From NCBI GenBank assembly GCA_022842935.1, contig JALHOP010000006.1:124001-188000 (forward strand): DNA of 64,000 nucleotides, written 5' to 3'. The translations under genes and the position numbers were made by a program. Below, piece by piece: positions 1 through 8,924 of this stretch; the stretch's first letter is position 1, and each line of letters opens with the position of its first letter. The notes under the pieces were generated by a model that was not told the origin of the DNA, made no database searches, and was given only the letters and a program-made list of their open reading frames with translations. Source of the stretch: Myxococcota bacterium (GTDB taxonomy: Bacteria; Myxococcota; XYA12-FULL-58-9; JALHOP01).

Positions 1-64
1 GCCATACAGCCTCAGCGCATAACCCGCGTTCGCGTTGCTCCGCAACCTCGGCGCTGCGCGTCGG

Positions 65-649
65 TTAGAGGTTCTGCGCAGCCTCGACGCCGTCGTCGGT
101 CTCTTCGCTCTTTAGCCGCACCATCTTTCGCTTGATGACGTCACGCTTGAGCTTCGAGAGGTAGTCGACGAACATCTTGCCGTTCAGATGATCGATCTCG
201 TGCTGCAGACAGACGGCAAAGAGGCCATGCGCATCGAGCTCGTACGGCTTGCCAGTCGGGTCGAACGCTTTAACGATGACATGCTCGCGACGTTTGATGT
301 CCTCGGTGATGCCGGGGACTGAAAGACATCCTTCGTTCCAGGTGATGTCGCCGTCCCCGCTGACGAGCTCCGGGTTGATGACTGCGAGCGGCCCCTTGTA
401 GCCCCATGCATTCAGCTCGTCTTTGACCTCGGGGTCTTTCTCGGCGTCGTTTCGGGGATCGAGGTCGATCACGATCACCCGCTGGCCGACCGCGATCTGC
501 GTGGCGGCGAGGCCGATACCGCGCGCCTTGTACATGGTGTCGAACATGTCGGCGACGAGCGTGCGCAGGGCATCGTCGAACTGGGTGACAGGCTTGGCGA
601 CTTCGGCGAGGGCCGCATCGGGCCACACGACGATTTTGCGGACGGTCAT
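65..649 (-). CDS. def: Peptide deformylase
   Basis: Removes the N-terminal formyl group from nascent proteins in the cytoplasm. All three signature motifs are visible: GIGLAATQ, EGCLSVPG with the metal-binding Cys, and QHEIDHLNG (HExxH) supplying two His ligands and the catalytic Glu. I start at the ATG of MTVRKIVVWPD (position 649), giving 194 residues. The 12 codons upstream (to 685) look non-coding and would give an unusual extension. A charged tail follows the HExxH helix (KLKSEETDDGVEAAQNL). The gene is monocistronic as far as can be seen and runs towards the window edge, with nothing recognisable in bases 1-64. Identification is secure. Confidence 0.97.
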   Translation of the reverse strand: MTVRKIVVWPDAALAEVAKPVTQFDDALRTLVADMFDTMYKARGIGLAATQIAVGQRVIVIDLDPRNDAEKDPEVKDELNAWGYKGPLAVINPELVSGDGDITWNEGCLSVPGITEDIKRREHVIVKAFDPTGKPYELDAHGLFAVCLQHEIDHLNGKMFVDYLSKLKRDVIKRKMVRLKSEETDDGVEAAQNL

Positions 650-965
650 GCGCCAATATTGACCACGCGTTTTCGAGGTTGGCAAGGCAGCCTTCGCGCT
701 GCCCTTAAGCCGACAGCGGGCGCGGCGCGGGGTGCCGACATGTCAGCGCGTACGGGACAACGCGCTCGCGCGGCCGCCGATAGTCTTGGGTGTGAACGTG
801 ACGAACGATAATGGTGGCGGGTGTGCCTTCGGGGCCGAGCCATGTCGTGACGTCGCGCGCAGTCAACAGGCAAGCCCGAGGGTCGCGCCGCCGCCGCTCC
901 GCACCGCTAAGGCCGAAGCGTGCGAGAGCCCGCTGCCTAGCGCTAGCGCTCAGAAGGCCTCCGCC
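650..965. other. Intergenic stretch between def and the methyltransferase
   Basis: About 316 bases lie between the divergent def and methyltransferase genes. An open frame continues upstream of the methyltransferase to 732, but its composition (runs of short, Pro/Arg/Ala-rich, motif-free peptide) does not look coding. A minus-strand open frame here (705-1184) is also a GC-driven shadow. The promoters of both flanking genes must lie here, but I recognise no convincing -35/-10 pair or operator. Confidence 0.4.
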
Positions 966-2417
966 ATGGTCACCGGGCGTGCTGACGCGCGGGGTCCGAT
1001 CGTACGCCACCGGGTTGATGTCACGCGCGATGGCCAGACACTCGCGCGACACGGCATGTCTGACCTCGATATTCAGCCGCTGTCGCGCCACATGATGCTC
1101 GAGCGCCTCGAGGCGCGCACCGACCTCGAAGAGGCGGAGCTCAGAGGCCTCCGAGTTGCCCCCAACGACTCGCGTATCGCGCATCTCGTCGCTCGCAGCT
1201 ACCTGGCTGAGCGTGGCTTGGTGTCGTTGAGTCCCGCGGAGCGCGAGGAGCTACGTGTCCACTACCAGAGGCGCGCGCTCGATGACCGCATTCGCAACTT
1301 TGGGAATATGCCAGTAACGCTGGCCGAGTTCTGCGAGCTGACGGAGCTGCTGTCGAGGCGTGACGGTGCGAGCGTGACGCGCGCCGAGGTGGACGCGTGT
1401 ATCGCGGCGCTACCCACGAAGGTCAGCCCATTTCCCACGGCCAAGGGGTTTACCGGGGCAGCGCCTACCGGTCTCGAGCGCTTGTTCATGCGTGGCGTCA
1501 TCCCAATCGGCGACTGGTTTCACACGCGGGCCCCTGGGGCGCTGTCACCGAGCGAGGCCATTACGTGCCTTCGCGACGGGGTTCGGACGCGACGTTTTCT
1601 GGAGGCCGTTTGCAATGATGTCGAGACGCTAGCTAAGCGCCGCGAACACGCGATCGAGGTTCTCGATGCCGGGTGCGGTGGCGTGCCCATCATGGGCATC
1701 TACGCGGCTCTCGTCGACACCCGCGTGCGCGTGACCTGCCTCGAGCTCAATCCCGTCTCCGCTCGCATGGCGCGCGCAGTCGTCGCCGCCGCGGGTTTGC
1801 AGGACCGCATCGACGTGATCTGCGCCGACGCCATCACCTACCGAGCGCGCGGGCCGGTCGACTTGCTGGTCTCCGAGACGATGCACAGCGGCCTCATTGC
1901 GGAGCCCATTGTCGCGATCCTCGACAACTTGGCTCCGCAGGTTGCACGCGATGGGCTCGTGCTTCCACGGGCCGTCGATGTCAAAGCGAGCCTGGTGGGG
2001 CTCGACCACCTGCACGGGTTGATCGCCTACAAGGGAGACCTGAGAACGGTCAGGCCATACGTCGATACGGAGTGGCAGCAGGTCGCTCGCTATGTACCCG
2101 GCGCTGGCTTGGCGAAGATCGCGTTCGCGTTGGACACCATCGATGCTTCGCCCGGTGCCCATATGGTCTACGTCACGAGCACGGTCGACCTGGGCTCCAC
2201 GCGCCTCGATGTGCACGACTCGCTCATCACGGCGCCTCAAGCGGTACTCGAACCGGACAGCGAGGTCAGCGCACAGCAGCCTTGGATCGTCGATGTCGCG
2301 CCCACGCGTCGACCCACGGTGATGGTCCAGTACGGCCCAGGCGGCGACCTCGTCGGGGCTGGTAGAATCGGGCCGCCGACCGGTACGGCTCGAGCGCCCT
2401 CAGCACGAGGTCTGTGA
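966..2417 (+). CDS. Class I SAM-dependent methyltransferase, PRMT-like core
   Basis: The protein is 483 residues. Motif I (LDAGCGGVPIMG, about residues 232-243) is the SAM-binding glycine loop. It is followed by CLELNP (acidic end of beta2), ICADAITY, and SETMHSGLIAEP (about residue 301), which recalls the double-E loop region of protein arginine methyltransferases and archaeal predicted RNA methylases. The first ~200 residues are helical and match nothing I recognise. I chose the ATG at 966 because AAGG lies 8 nt upstream; an in-frame alternative is at 1056, and the open frame back to 732 looks non-coding. The substrate is unknown. The gene converges on the lipoprotein gene at 2437 with only 19 bp between stops. 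Confidence 0.75.
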   Translation: MVTGRADARGPIVRHRVDVTRDGQTLARHGMSDLDIQPLSRHMMLERLEARTDLEEAELRGLRVAPNDSRIAHLVARSYLAERGLVSLSPAEREELRVHYQRRALDDRIRNFGNMPVTLAEFCELTELLSRRDGASVTRAEVDACIAALPTKVSPFPTAKGFTGAAPTGLERLFMRGVIPIGDWFHTRAPGALSPSEAITCLRDGVRTRRFLEAVCNDVETLAKRREHAIEVLDAGCGGVPIMGIYAALVDTRVRVTCLELNPVSARMARAVVAAAGLQDRIDVICADAITYRARGPVDLLVSETMHSGLIAEPIVAILDNLAPQVARDGLVLPRAVDVKASLVGLDHLHGLIAYKGDLRTVRPYVDTEWQQVARYVPGAGLAKIAFALDTIDASPGAHMVYVTSTVDLGSTRLDVHDSLITAPQAVLEPDSEVSAQQPWIVDVAPTRRPTVMVQYGPGGDLVGAGRIGPPTGTARAPSARGL

Positions 2418-2436
2418 GATGCGCTGAATGCTCTCT

Positions 2437-3861
2437 CTAGTCACACTGCTCATGACAGCCGGCGACTGGCTCGCTCTCCGCCGTCTTCTCGACCGTGCAG
2501 GCTGCATCGCTATTGCTGCGTGAGCAAGCGACCTTGAATGTCCGCGAAAACGACTTGATGGAATCGACGCAGCCTTCAACGGGCTCGCCCGGCTCTTCAT
2601 AGTAGACCTGAATGGTGGTGTTGTCGATGCTATAGCGGACACCATCGAAGTCCTTCTTCTCGATTACGATCCGATCTGCACGCTGATCGAAAAGCGCAAC
2701 GCTCTTGAGCGGACCGCCACAGACCCATTCGGGGCCGTCGATGATCATGAGCCAGTCGTCTTCGAGCTTAACGACGTTGCCATCGCGCTCGGCGACCGCG
2801 GTGAGCGCATGACGTTTGCGGAAGAGCATGTTGTAGCCTTCGGTTGCTTTGCCCGCCACCACGGTGAGCTCGCCGCGCAGCAAGAGGTGGGTCGCATTCT
2901 CTTTGATGGTCCACTTCCAGGCGCCCTTGCATTTCCTCGCCTCGGTCACGCCATCGCAGGCTGCCAAGCTTTCGCTATTGGTGCGTGCGACCCAAACATC
3001 GAGTGCCTCGCGCGTGACGAGCTCGGGGAGTCCAAGCGCTGTGGCGCTCGCCTCGACGTCCGGCGGATCTGCATCGCACGTGACCTTGAGCACACAGGCT
3101 TGGACCTCGGCGCGCTTGGTTTTCGCTGCTGTGAGATTGCACTGCTTGGGACCACACTTCAGAACGTAGGTGCGTGCGGTGACGGGTTTCATCGTTGCAT
3201 CGCACGTTATTGCGGTCGACGGCGTATTGACCTCTATCTCCACGGGCTCGCCGCCCATGATGGCGATCGCTTCGGCGCCGTCTGGGGCGTCGACCGCAAA
3301 GGCCCGATTCTTCTTCAACGAGACGACCTTGATTGCATCGCCTGACTCGAGGGGATCGCAGCCAAAACCGCTCCGGGCGGCTACCACTTTGTCGCTGGCC
3401 ATCCACGAGCGTCCGCTAAGCTCGGCGACCCGCTGCAAGAGCGGACGCTTGGAGTAGATCACCGAGGCGACGCTGGTTTCCGCCGGCTGATACGGGTTCT
3501 CCGGCGACGCCACCGTCTCTTCGACGACGACGAGGTGTTCGCCATGACGCACGATGGTCTTGTGCGACGCGCCTTTGCAGGCCTTGTAGTCTTTGATGCG
3601 CGGGCATGCCGAGAGACTTTCCCGGTTCTCCGCAGCGAGCTCGTGCTGAAGCTCATCGGCCCAGCGCAAGTCCTCGGGCGCGAGAGGCGTCTCCGCTTGA
3701 GTTCCTGGTGCCGGCTCTGGCGTTGGCGTTGGTGACGGCTTTGGCGCCGGGGTGGGGTTCGGAGCATCGGCTGGTGGCGCGAGCGGTAAGTCTCCGCGCG
3801 GCGTCACTTCACGTTCGCAGGCGAGGATACTCAGGGCCAAAACGAAGACGGAAAAGCGCAA
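2437..3861 (-). CDS. Lipoprotein with an internally duplicated domain
   Basis: The protein has 474 residues if it begins at the TTG at 3861. That codon has GGAG 7 nt upstream and is followed at once by a lipoprotein signal peptide (LRFSVFVLALSILAC), lipidated Cys at residue 15. An upstream in-frame ATG at 4065 would overlap smpB and bury the signal peptide, so I reject it. A Pro/Thr-rich linker (APNPTPAPKPSPTPTPEP) leads to two related Cys-containing domains. The repeats align at ENRESLSACPRIKDYKACKG and RTNSESLAACDGVTEARKCKG, each followed by a beta-rich stretch. About 17 Cys in the mature part suggest disulphides. Function unknown; likely periplasmic or outer-membrane anchored. Confidence 0.75.
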   Translation of the reverse strand: MRFSVFVLALSILACEREVTPRGDLPLAPPADAPNPTPAPKPSPTPTPEPAPGTQAETPLAPEDLRWADELQHELAAENRESLSACPRIKDYKACKGASHKTIVRHGEHLVVVEETVASPENPYQPAETSVASVIYSKRPLLQRVAELSGRSWMASDKVVAARSGFGCDPLESGDAIKVVSLKKNRAFAVDAPDGAEAIAIMGGEPVEIEVNTPSTAITCDATMKPVTARTYVLKCGPKQCNLTAAKTKRAEVQACVLKVTCDADPPDVEASATALGLPELVTREALDVWVARTNSESLAACDGVTEARKCKGAWKWTIKENATHLLLRGELTVVAGKATEGYNMLFRKRHALTAVAERDGNVVKLEDDWLMIIDGPEWVCGGPLKSVALFDQRADRIVIEKKDFDGVRYSIDNTTIQVYYEEPGEPVEGCVDSIKSFSRTFKVACSRSNSDAACTVEKTAESEPVAGCHEQCD

Positions 3862-3967
3862 TCGGTTGCTCCAACGGGCGTCGTGACTATCGACGAACGA
3901 CAGACCCAACGCCGCTACGCTGCCTGGTTTGTTCGAGTCTGTCGCATGACTGAAAACGCACGCGGCG

Positions 3968-4450
3968 CTACCGGCCGGCGCGACGCATGATGCGCTGGAG
4001 CTCGCGCTTGTTGTCGCGGTCCTTGATGTCGCGTCTTCGGTCGATATCAGTCTTGCTCTTACCAACGCCGATCTCGATCTTCACGCGTCCGTCCTTGAAG
4101 TACATCGACAGGGGGATCGCGTTTTCACCCTTTTCTCTAATGCGCACATCGAGTCGCTCGATCTCATGCGCGTGCATCAGGAGTTTCCGCATGCGGGTCG
4201 GTTCGTGGTTGAAGATGTTGCCGGCGCTGTACTCCGGAATGTGAGCGTTGAGCAGGAATGCTTCATTGTTGCGGATCATCACGTACGCGTCATTCAGCAT
4301 GACGCGGCCCTCCCGGCAGGATTTCACCTCGGTGCCGGTGAGCACCATGCCGGCTTCCAGCTTGTCGCTGAAGGCGTAGTTGTGGAGCGCGCGTCGATTG
4401 TCAGCGATCAACTTCTTGCCAACGGCTCCGTCTTGTTTTTTCTTGCTCAT
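3968..4450 (-). CDS. smpB: SsrA-binding protein SmpB
   Basis: Binds tmRNA and delivers it to stalled ribosomes in trans-translation. The 160 residues match the family along the whole length: NRRALHNYAF near the start, LTGTEVKSCREGRV, HIPEYSAGN, the LSMYFKDGRVKIEIGVGKSK core, and a basic C-terminal tail (DIDRRRDIKDRDNKRELQRIMRRAGR region) that inserts into the empty mRNA channel in characterised homologues. The start ATG is only 20 bp from the ATG of the divergent lipoprotein gene at 4471, so its promoter must extend into that gene. No ssrA gene is present in the window. Confidence 0.98.
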   Translation of the reverse strand: MSKKKQDGAVGKKLIADNRRALHNYAFSDKLEAGMVLTGTEVKSCREGRVMLNDAYVMIRNNEAFLLNAHIPEYSAGNIFNHEPTRMRKLLMHAHEIERLDVRIREKGENAIPLSMYFKDGRVKIEIGVGKSKTDIDRRRDIKDRDNKRELQRIMRRAGR

Positions 4451-4470
4451 GTCTCGCGGAGGGGTTCTCG

Positions 4471-4896
4471 ATGCTACGTACTTCTGTGTTCGCCGCTGCT
4501 GCTATCGCCTTAATCGCCTGTGACGGTTCCAACGCGCCCGGGAAGGTAACCGGCAAAGATGTAAAGGACTCGATTGGCGAGGCTGCCCGTACCACCAACG
4601 CGTACGTTAGCCAAACCCGCGACGAGGTCGTTGCCAAGGGAAAGGCCGAGATTGCCAAGGCTGACGCCGAGCTTGCGGCGCTGCGCGGCAAAGCGAGTGG
4701 AGCGGCGGCGGACGCCAAGGCGAGTCTCGACGCGTCGATCGTGAAGCTCGAAAAGGATCGCGCCGAGGCGGCCGCCAAGCTGGACGAGTTGCAGAACGCC
4801 AGCGGGGACGCCTGGAAAGACATGACCGCGGGGCTCGAGCGCGCGCTCGCCGAGCTGGGAGAGGCCGGACGCGACGCCAAGAACCGGTTCGACTGA
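4471..4896 (+). CDS. Small coiled-coil lipoprotein
   Basis: The product is 141 residues with a lipoprotein signal peptide (LRTSVFAAAAIALIAC, lipidated Cys at 17). The mature part is almost entirely Ala/Lys/Glu/Asp-rich helix with heptad character (KGKAEIAKADAELAALRGKA; KLEKDRAEAAAKLDELQ), like apolipoprotein- or LEA-like stalk proteins. It probably forms a lipid-anchored helical rod or oligomer in the periplasm, but no partner is evident. GGAGG lies 8 nt before the ATG, which supports the start. The gene is divergent from smpB. Confidence 0.8.
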   Translation: MLRTSVFAAAAIALIACDGSNAPGKVTGKDVKDSIGEAARTTNAYVSQTRDEVVAKGKAEIAKADAELAALRGKASGAAADAKASLDASIVKLEKDRAEAAAKLDELQNASGDAWKDMTAGLERALAELGEAGRDAKNRFD

Positions 4897-5011
4897 CCAG
4901 GCGGCCCAAGCGCGCGGCGATGACCCAACTGGCTGGCATTGGGTGAGCCTCGACGTGCGGGACGACATGCGCTCTAGGCGCGAGTGGGCGTCGGTGATAT
5001 CGACCCGGCCC

Positions 5012-5761
5012 ATGTCTCGTTTCGTTAGCGTTTTCCTTGCGCTAGCCATCGCCGTGTTTGCCGCGCCGGCCAACGCCTATCTGTTGCCGGCAAGCTTTCT
5101 GATTCGCCAGATGGCCGAGCGCCGCGCCAAGGCGGAGGTTCGCGACTGTGTGGTGCAGCTGACCGTCGAGATGGACGGCCGCGATGACCAGGTCGACGAG
5201 CGCATTTACGTGAAGAACCCCGAGCGCCTCCGGCTCGAGCGCGACCTCGGCGAGAGCACCTCTGTTGTTATCGAGCGCGAGGGAAAGCGCGCCGAAGGCG
5301 ACACGAACGCCGTCAAAATCACCAAGAACCCATCGACGGAGCTGCTCGCGACCTTGCTCATGCCGAAGGGGCGCGAGCCGGAGGATATGGCGGCGCGAAC
5401 CATTGCGGTGCTGCAGGGGCTTGGCATCGAAACGAAGATGGTCGCCATCACCATCTACGGCAAAGACGCGCGAGAGACCGCCTATGTGATCGGGGCGAAG
5501 CCGCAAGAGACAGAGAAGCCGCAGCTGTGGGTCGACAGCACGACGTTCTTGCCGGTTCGGCTCATCAGCTACGTCGATGAAGGCGGAAAGAAGGTGCGCT
5601 ACGAGTCGCGCTTCTTCGACTACACGACGGGCGTTGGCGATTTCTTCCCCCGCATCATCGAGAACTATCGCGCTGGTAAGCTGATCCGGCGGGCCGAGGT
5701 CGCGGACATCAAGGTCAACCAGGATCTACCGGACACGTTGTTCCAAGTGCCCGCGGGCTGA
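5012..5761 (+). CDS. Secreted protein, possibly LolA/outer-membrane lipoprotein-sorting-like
   Basis: The product is 249 residues. I start at ATG 5012, which gives a clean Sec signal peptide (SRFVSVFLALAIAVFAAPANA, cleavage after ANA); the open frame to 4943 lacks this. The mature protein alternates beta strands (LTVEMDGRDDQ; IYVKNPERLRLERD) and ends in a stretch on converting a measured value (WVDSTTFLPVRLISY; RFFDYTTGVGDFFPRIIE). That recalls the antiparallel sheet of LolA/LolB-type or DUF4292-like outer-membrane sorting proteins, but the similarity is by impression only. Its stop overlaps the next ATG by 1 nt (TGATG), so it is translationally coupled to the HAD phosphatase. Confidence 0.7.
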   Translation: MSRFVSVFLALAIAVFAAPANAYLLPASFLIRQMAERRAKAEVRDCVVQLTVEMDGRDDQVDERIYVKNPERLRLERDLGESTSVVIEREGKRAEGDTNAVKITKNPSTELLATLLMPKGREPEDMAARTIAVLQGLGIETKMVAITIYGKDARETAYVIGAKPQETEKPQLWVDSTTFLPVRLISYVDEGGKKVRYESRFFDYTTGVGDFFPRIIENYRAGKLIRRAEVADIKVNQDLPDTLFQVPAG

Positions 5762-6420
5762 TGCGCGCCGCTCTCTTCGACCTCGACGGGACGTTGGTCG
5801 ATAACATGGCGTTCCACGCGCGTGCCTGGATGCAGCTCTGCGAGCGCCACGGAATCCCCGCGCGTCTCGACCAGTTCGAGCGTGACTTTGCCGGCAAGAA
5901 GAACGGCGAGATCATCGAGAGGCTGCTCGGGCCCGGAGTGGATCCAACACGCGCGCGCGCTCTAGCGGACGAGAAAGAGGCGACCTACCGAAAGCTGTAC
6001 GAGCCGCACGTTGTCTGGGTGCCGGGGGCTCGTGAGCTCATCATGCGCTTGCGGGCGAAGGGAACGGCAGTCGCGCTGGGTACGGCCGCGCCGCGGCCCA
6101 ATCGGGAGATGGTGCTCGGTTCATTGCGAGCCCTCGGATTCTTCGACGCCATCGTCGGAGGGGAGCAGGTCGCGAGCGGCAAGCCGGCGCCGGACATCTT
6201 CTTGGAGGCGGCACGGAAGGTCGGCGTCCCGCCCTCGGGGTGCGTCGTCTTCGAGGACGCAGTCAATGGGGTGCTCGCCGGAAAGAGCGCTGGAATGTTC
6301 ACGGTGGGTATTTGTACCAGCGAGCTTCCGTCCGCTTTAGCGGCAGTCGGCGCCGATACGACGTCTCGCGACTTTACGACTCTCGACCCGGCCGTGCGGG
6401 TCCGGCTCGGCATCACCTGA
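5761..6420 (+). CDS. HAD-superfamily hydrolase, beta-phosphoglucomutase-like
   Basis: Cytoplasmic phosphatase or mutase of 219 residues. Motif I is FDLDGTLVDN with both catalytic Asp; motif II GTAAP; motif III Lys in SGKPAPDIF; motif IV FEDAVNGV. A helical cap (residues ~15-85: FHARAWMQLCERHGIP, KEATYRKLYEP) marks the class C1 beta-PGM/phosphatase group. The substrate cannot be told from the sequence. The ATG shares its A with the TGA of the upstream secreted-protein gene, so the two are an operon; priA follows 31 bp downstream. Confidence 0.9.
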   Translation: MRAALFDLDGTLVDNMAFHARAWMQLCERHGIPARLDQFERDFAGKKNGEIIERLLGPGVDPTRARALADEKEATYRKLYEPHVVWVPGARELIMRLRAKGTAVALGTAAPRPNREMVLGSLRALGFFDAIVGGEQVASGKPAPDIFLEAARKVGVPPSGCVVFEDAVNGVLAGKSAGMFTVGICTSELPSALAAVGADTTSRDFTTLDPAVRVRLGIT

Positions 6421-6451
6421 CCTTCTTGTCGGGGGGGACATTTAGAATCCC

Positions 6452-8890
6452 ATGGTGCGCGCTCGCGTCGTTTTGAACGAACCGGTGGGGTTGCTCGACT
6501 ACGGCATCCCTGCCGAGGTGGCGCACGCCGTCGCGCCCGGGGTCGCGGTGCGCGTGCCGCTGGGGAAGCGTCGAACCAGCGCGTATGTCGTCGACCTCGT
6601 CGATACCCCGCTTGCGGCCGACATCACCATCAAGGACCTCGATGGTCTCGATGCCGAGCGGCCCACCTTACCCGCAAAGCTCCTCGAGCTCGTGGTCTTC
6701 GCCGCTAGCTACTATGACGTCTCGCCGGGCGACGTGCTCGACGCGGCCCTGCCTGCTCTCGCACGCGCTGGCTCGTCGCGCTTCAAGATCACCGAGTTGG
6801 GTCTTCTGCATCGTGCCGACGCTGCGGCAAAAGAGGTCGACGTCGCGCTACTCGACGTCGCCGCGAAGTTTCCGAAAGGCTTTACGGTCGCGGCGCTCGA
6901 GCGTGAACTGGGCTGGCCGAGGCGTACTGCGATGTCGCGCTTGAAGCGACACGTGACAGCGGGCTGGCTCGTCTACGCGGCAAAGAAGAAGGGCGGCCCG
7001 CGTGAGGTCATTGCGTACAAGCGTGCCGAGGCGCCCCCCGAGGTTGTTCTCGGCTTAAAGCCCAAAGCGCGGGCGTTGCTCGAGGCGATGCCACCGGGCG
7101 AGGCCATGAGCGTCGCGGACCTCAGCGCGATCGATCCACGTGCCTACGACCGTGTGAAGACGCTCGAGAAGGCCGGTCTCGTTGTCCGCGAACGACTCGC
7201 GCAGCGGCTCACCCCGTTCGGGTCGGAGGATGGCTCCGAAGAGGTAGCGCATAGCGGCGCGTCGGCGGTCGCGCCGGCGTCGACCCCCGAGCAAGCGGCT
7301 GCCATCGCGGCCATCGAACAGGCAATCAGCGAGCGAGCGTTTTCGACCTTCTTGCTCAACGGCGTCACGGGCAGTGGCAAGACCGAAGTCTACCTACGCA
7401 TCATCGAGAAGGTACTCGCGCGTGGTCAGACGGCGCTCGTCCTCGTGCCGGAGATTGCGCTTACACCGCAGCTCGGAGCACGTTTTCGTGCTCGGTTTGG
7501 CGGTTTGGTCGCTACCTTCCACTCGGGCCTCACAGTCGCGGAACGCCGCGACGAGTGGGAGCGCGTGGTGCGGGGCGAGGCCCGTATTGGTCTCGGAGCT
7601 CGGTCTGCCCTGTTTTTGCCACTGGTCGACGTCGGCATCATCATCGTCGATGAAGAGCACGAGACGTCGTTCAAGCAAGACGAAACTCCTCGCTACAACG
7701 CGCGCGACCTCGCCGTCTTTCGCGGCCGCCAAGAAAACGCTGTCGTGGTGCTGGGGTCGGCCACGCCCTCTCTCGAGTCTCGCGGCAATGTCGTGCAGGG
7801 GCGCTATCGTGAGCTCATGATGCGAACGCGTGTCCTCGACCGGCCGTTGCCCGAGGTGACGCTGCTCGATCTCGCCAAGGGCGAACGCGTGGGGCAGGGC
7901 ATCTTCACGGCCGCGCTGGCGGGGTCCATTGAGCGCGGCCTTGCCGCCAATGAGCAAACCATCCTCTTCTTGAATCGGCGCGGGTTCGCGTCGGTAGTCT
8001 ATTGCGGCGACTGCGGTCACACCTACAAGTGCGAAAGTTGCGACGTATCGCTAACCTTGCACCGGCGGCGCGGGCAGCTCATCTGCCACTATTGCGGACA
8101 CGAAGAGGAGTCCCCCGACGACTGTGCGTCTTGCAAGGGTCATAACTTGCAGCAGCACGGCTTGGGCACCGAGCGCGTCGAGGCTGAGCTCCGCATGCTG
8201 CTCGGGCCTGTCCCGGTGGCGCGCCTCGACCGTGACACAGTGCGACGCCGTTCCGATCTCACGCGCGAGTTGACGCGCTTCGCGCGAGGCGAGGCCAAGG
8301 TTCTCATCGGCACACAAATGGTCGCCAAGGGGCACGACTTCCCCGGCGTCACGCTCGTCGGCGTGGTGAGTGCCGACGCAGGCCTGTCGTTCCCCGACTT
8401 TCGCGCCGCCGAGCGAACCTTCCAGCTCCTTACCCAGGTCGCCGGTCGCGCTGGGCGTGGCGACAAACCAGGCGTCGTGATGGTGCAAACGTACGACCCT
8501 GAGCACTACGCCATCAAGGCAGCCGCCAAACACGACTACGAGACCTTCGCTCGGCACGAGCTGACGTTGCGCGAGGAGCTGGGCTACCCGCCCTACACGC
8601 ACCTTACGCTGTCGCGGTACGAGTGTGAGAACGAGCGCCTGGCCCACGAGGCGGCGAACACCGACGCCGCACGCATGCGGGAGCTCGCTTCGACCCGGCA
8701 GCCTGACAAGGTCCAGGTCCTAGGGCCGGCGGTTGCTCCCCTGGCGCGACTGCAGGGGCGGCATCGCGTTCAGGTCCTTCTCAAGGCGAAAGATCGGGCG
8801 AGTCTGCGTGACGTCATGCGGGCCATGCGTCGGTCGCACCCGCACGAGGTGCGCCAGGTTGTTGATGTTGATCCGTTCAGCATGCTGTAA
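6452..8890 (+). CDS. priA: Primosomal protein N' (PriA helicase)
   Basis: Superfamily 2 DNA helicase that restarts collapsed replication forks by loading DnaB. The product has 812 residues. The N-terminal 3'-DNA-binding domain (VLNEPVGLLDYGIP) is followed by Walker A (GVTGSGKTEVYLR, about residue 305), the DEEH box (IIVDEEHETSFKQDE), and two zinc-binding Cys clusters inserted in the second helicase lobe (CGDCGHTYKCESC and CHYCG...CASC, about residues 518-560). The late motifs GTQMVAKGHDFPGV and QVAGRAGRG are present, and the C-terminal domain is intact. Length is slightly above the usual ~730 residues because of an expanded linker between the DNA-binding and helicase domains. Confidence 0.97.
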   Translation: MVRARVVLNEPVGLLDYGIPAEVAHAVAPGVAVRVPLGKRRTSAYVVDLVDTPLAADITIKDLDGLDAERPTLPAKLLELVVFAASYYDVSPGDVLDAALPALARAGSSRFKITELGLLHRADAAAKEVDVALLDVAAKFPKGFTVAALERELGWPRRTAMSRLKRHVTAGWLVYAAKKKGGPREVIAYKRAEAPPEVVLGLKPKARALLEAMPPGEAMSVADLSAIDPRAYDRVKTLEKAGLVVRERLAQRLTPFGSEDGSEEVAHSGASAVAPASTPEQAAAIAAIEQAISERAFSTFLLNGVTGSGKTEVYLRIIEKVLARGQTALVLVPEIALTPQLGARFRARFGGLVATFHSGLTVAERRDEWERVVRGEARIGLGARSALFLPLVDVGIIIVDEEHETSFKQDETPRYNARDLAVFRGRQENAVVVLGSATPSLESRGNVVQGRYRELMMRTRVLDRPLPEVTLLDLAKGERVGQGIFTAALAGSIERGLAANEQTILFLNRRGFASVVYCGDCGHTYKCESCDVSLTLHRRRGQLICHYCGHEEESPDDCASCKGHNLQQHGLGTERVEAELRMLLGPVPVARLDRDTVRRRSDLTRELTRFARGEAKVLIGTQMVAKGHDFPGVTLVGVVSADAGLSFPDFRAAERTFQLLTQVAGRAGRGDKPGVVMVQTYDPEHYAIKAAAKHDYETFARHELTLREELGYPPYTHLTLSRYECENERLAHEAANTDAARMRELASTRQPDKVQVLGPAVAPLARLQGRHRVQVLLKAKDRASLRDVMRAMRRSHPHEVRQVVDVDPFSML

Positions 8891-8924
8891 TCAGTGCGCC
8901 AAGGCCTGAACCCCGAAAGCTCTA

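Noticed and set aside
732-965. N-terminal extension of the methyltransferase
   Set aside because: No protein-like composition; the ATG at 966 has its own ribosome-binding site.
705-1184. 159-codon minus-strand ORF opposite the methyltransferase
   Set aside because: Composition is that of a GC-rich antisense shadow, and it overlaps the better supported plus-strand gene.
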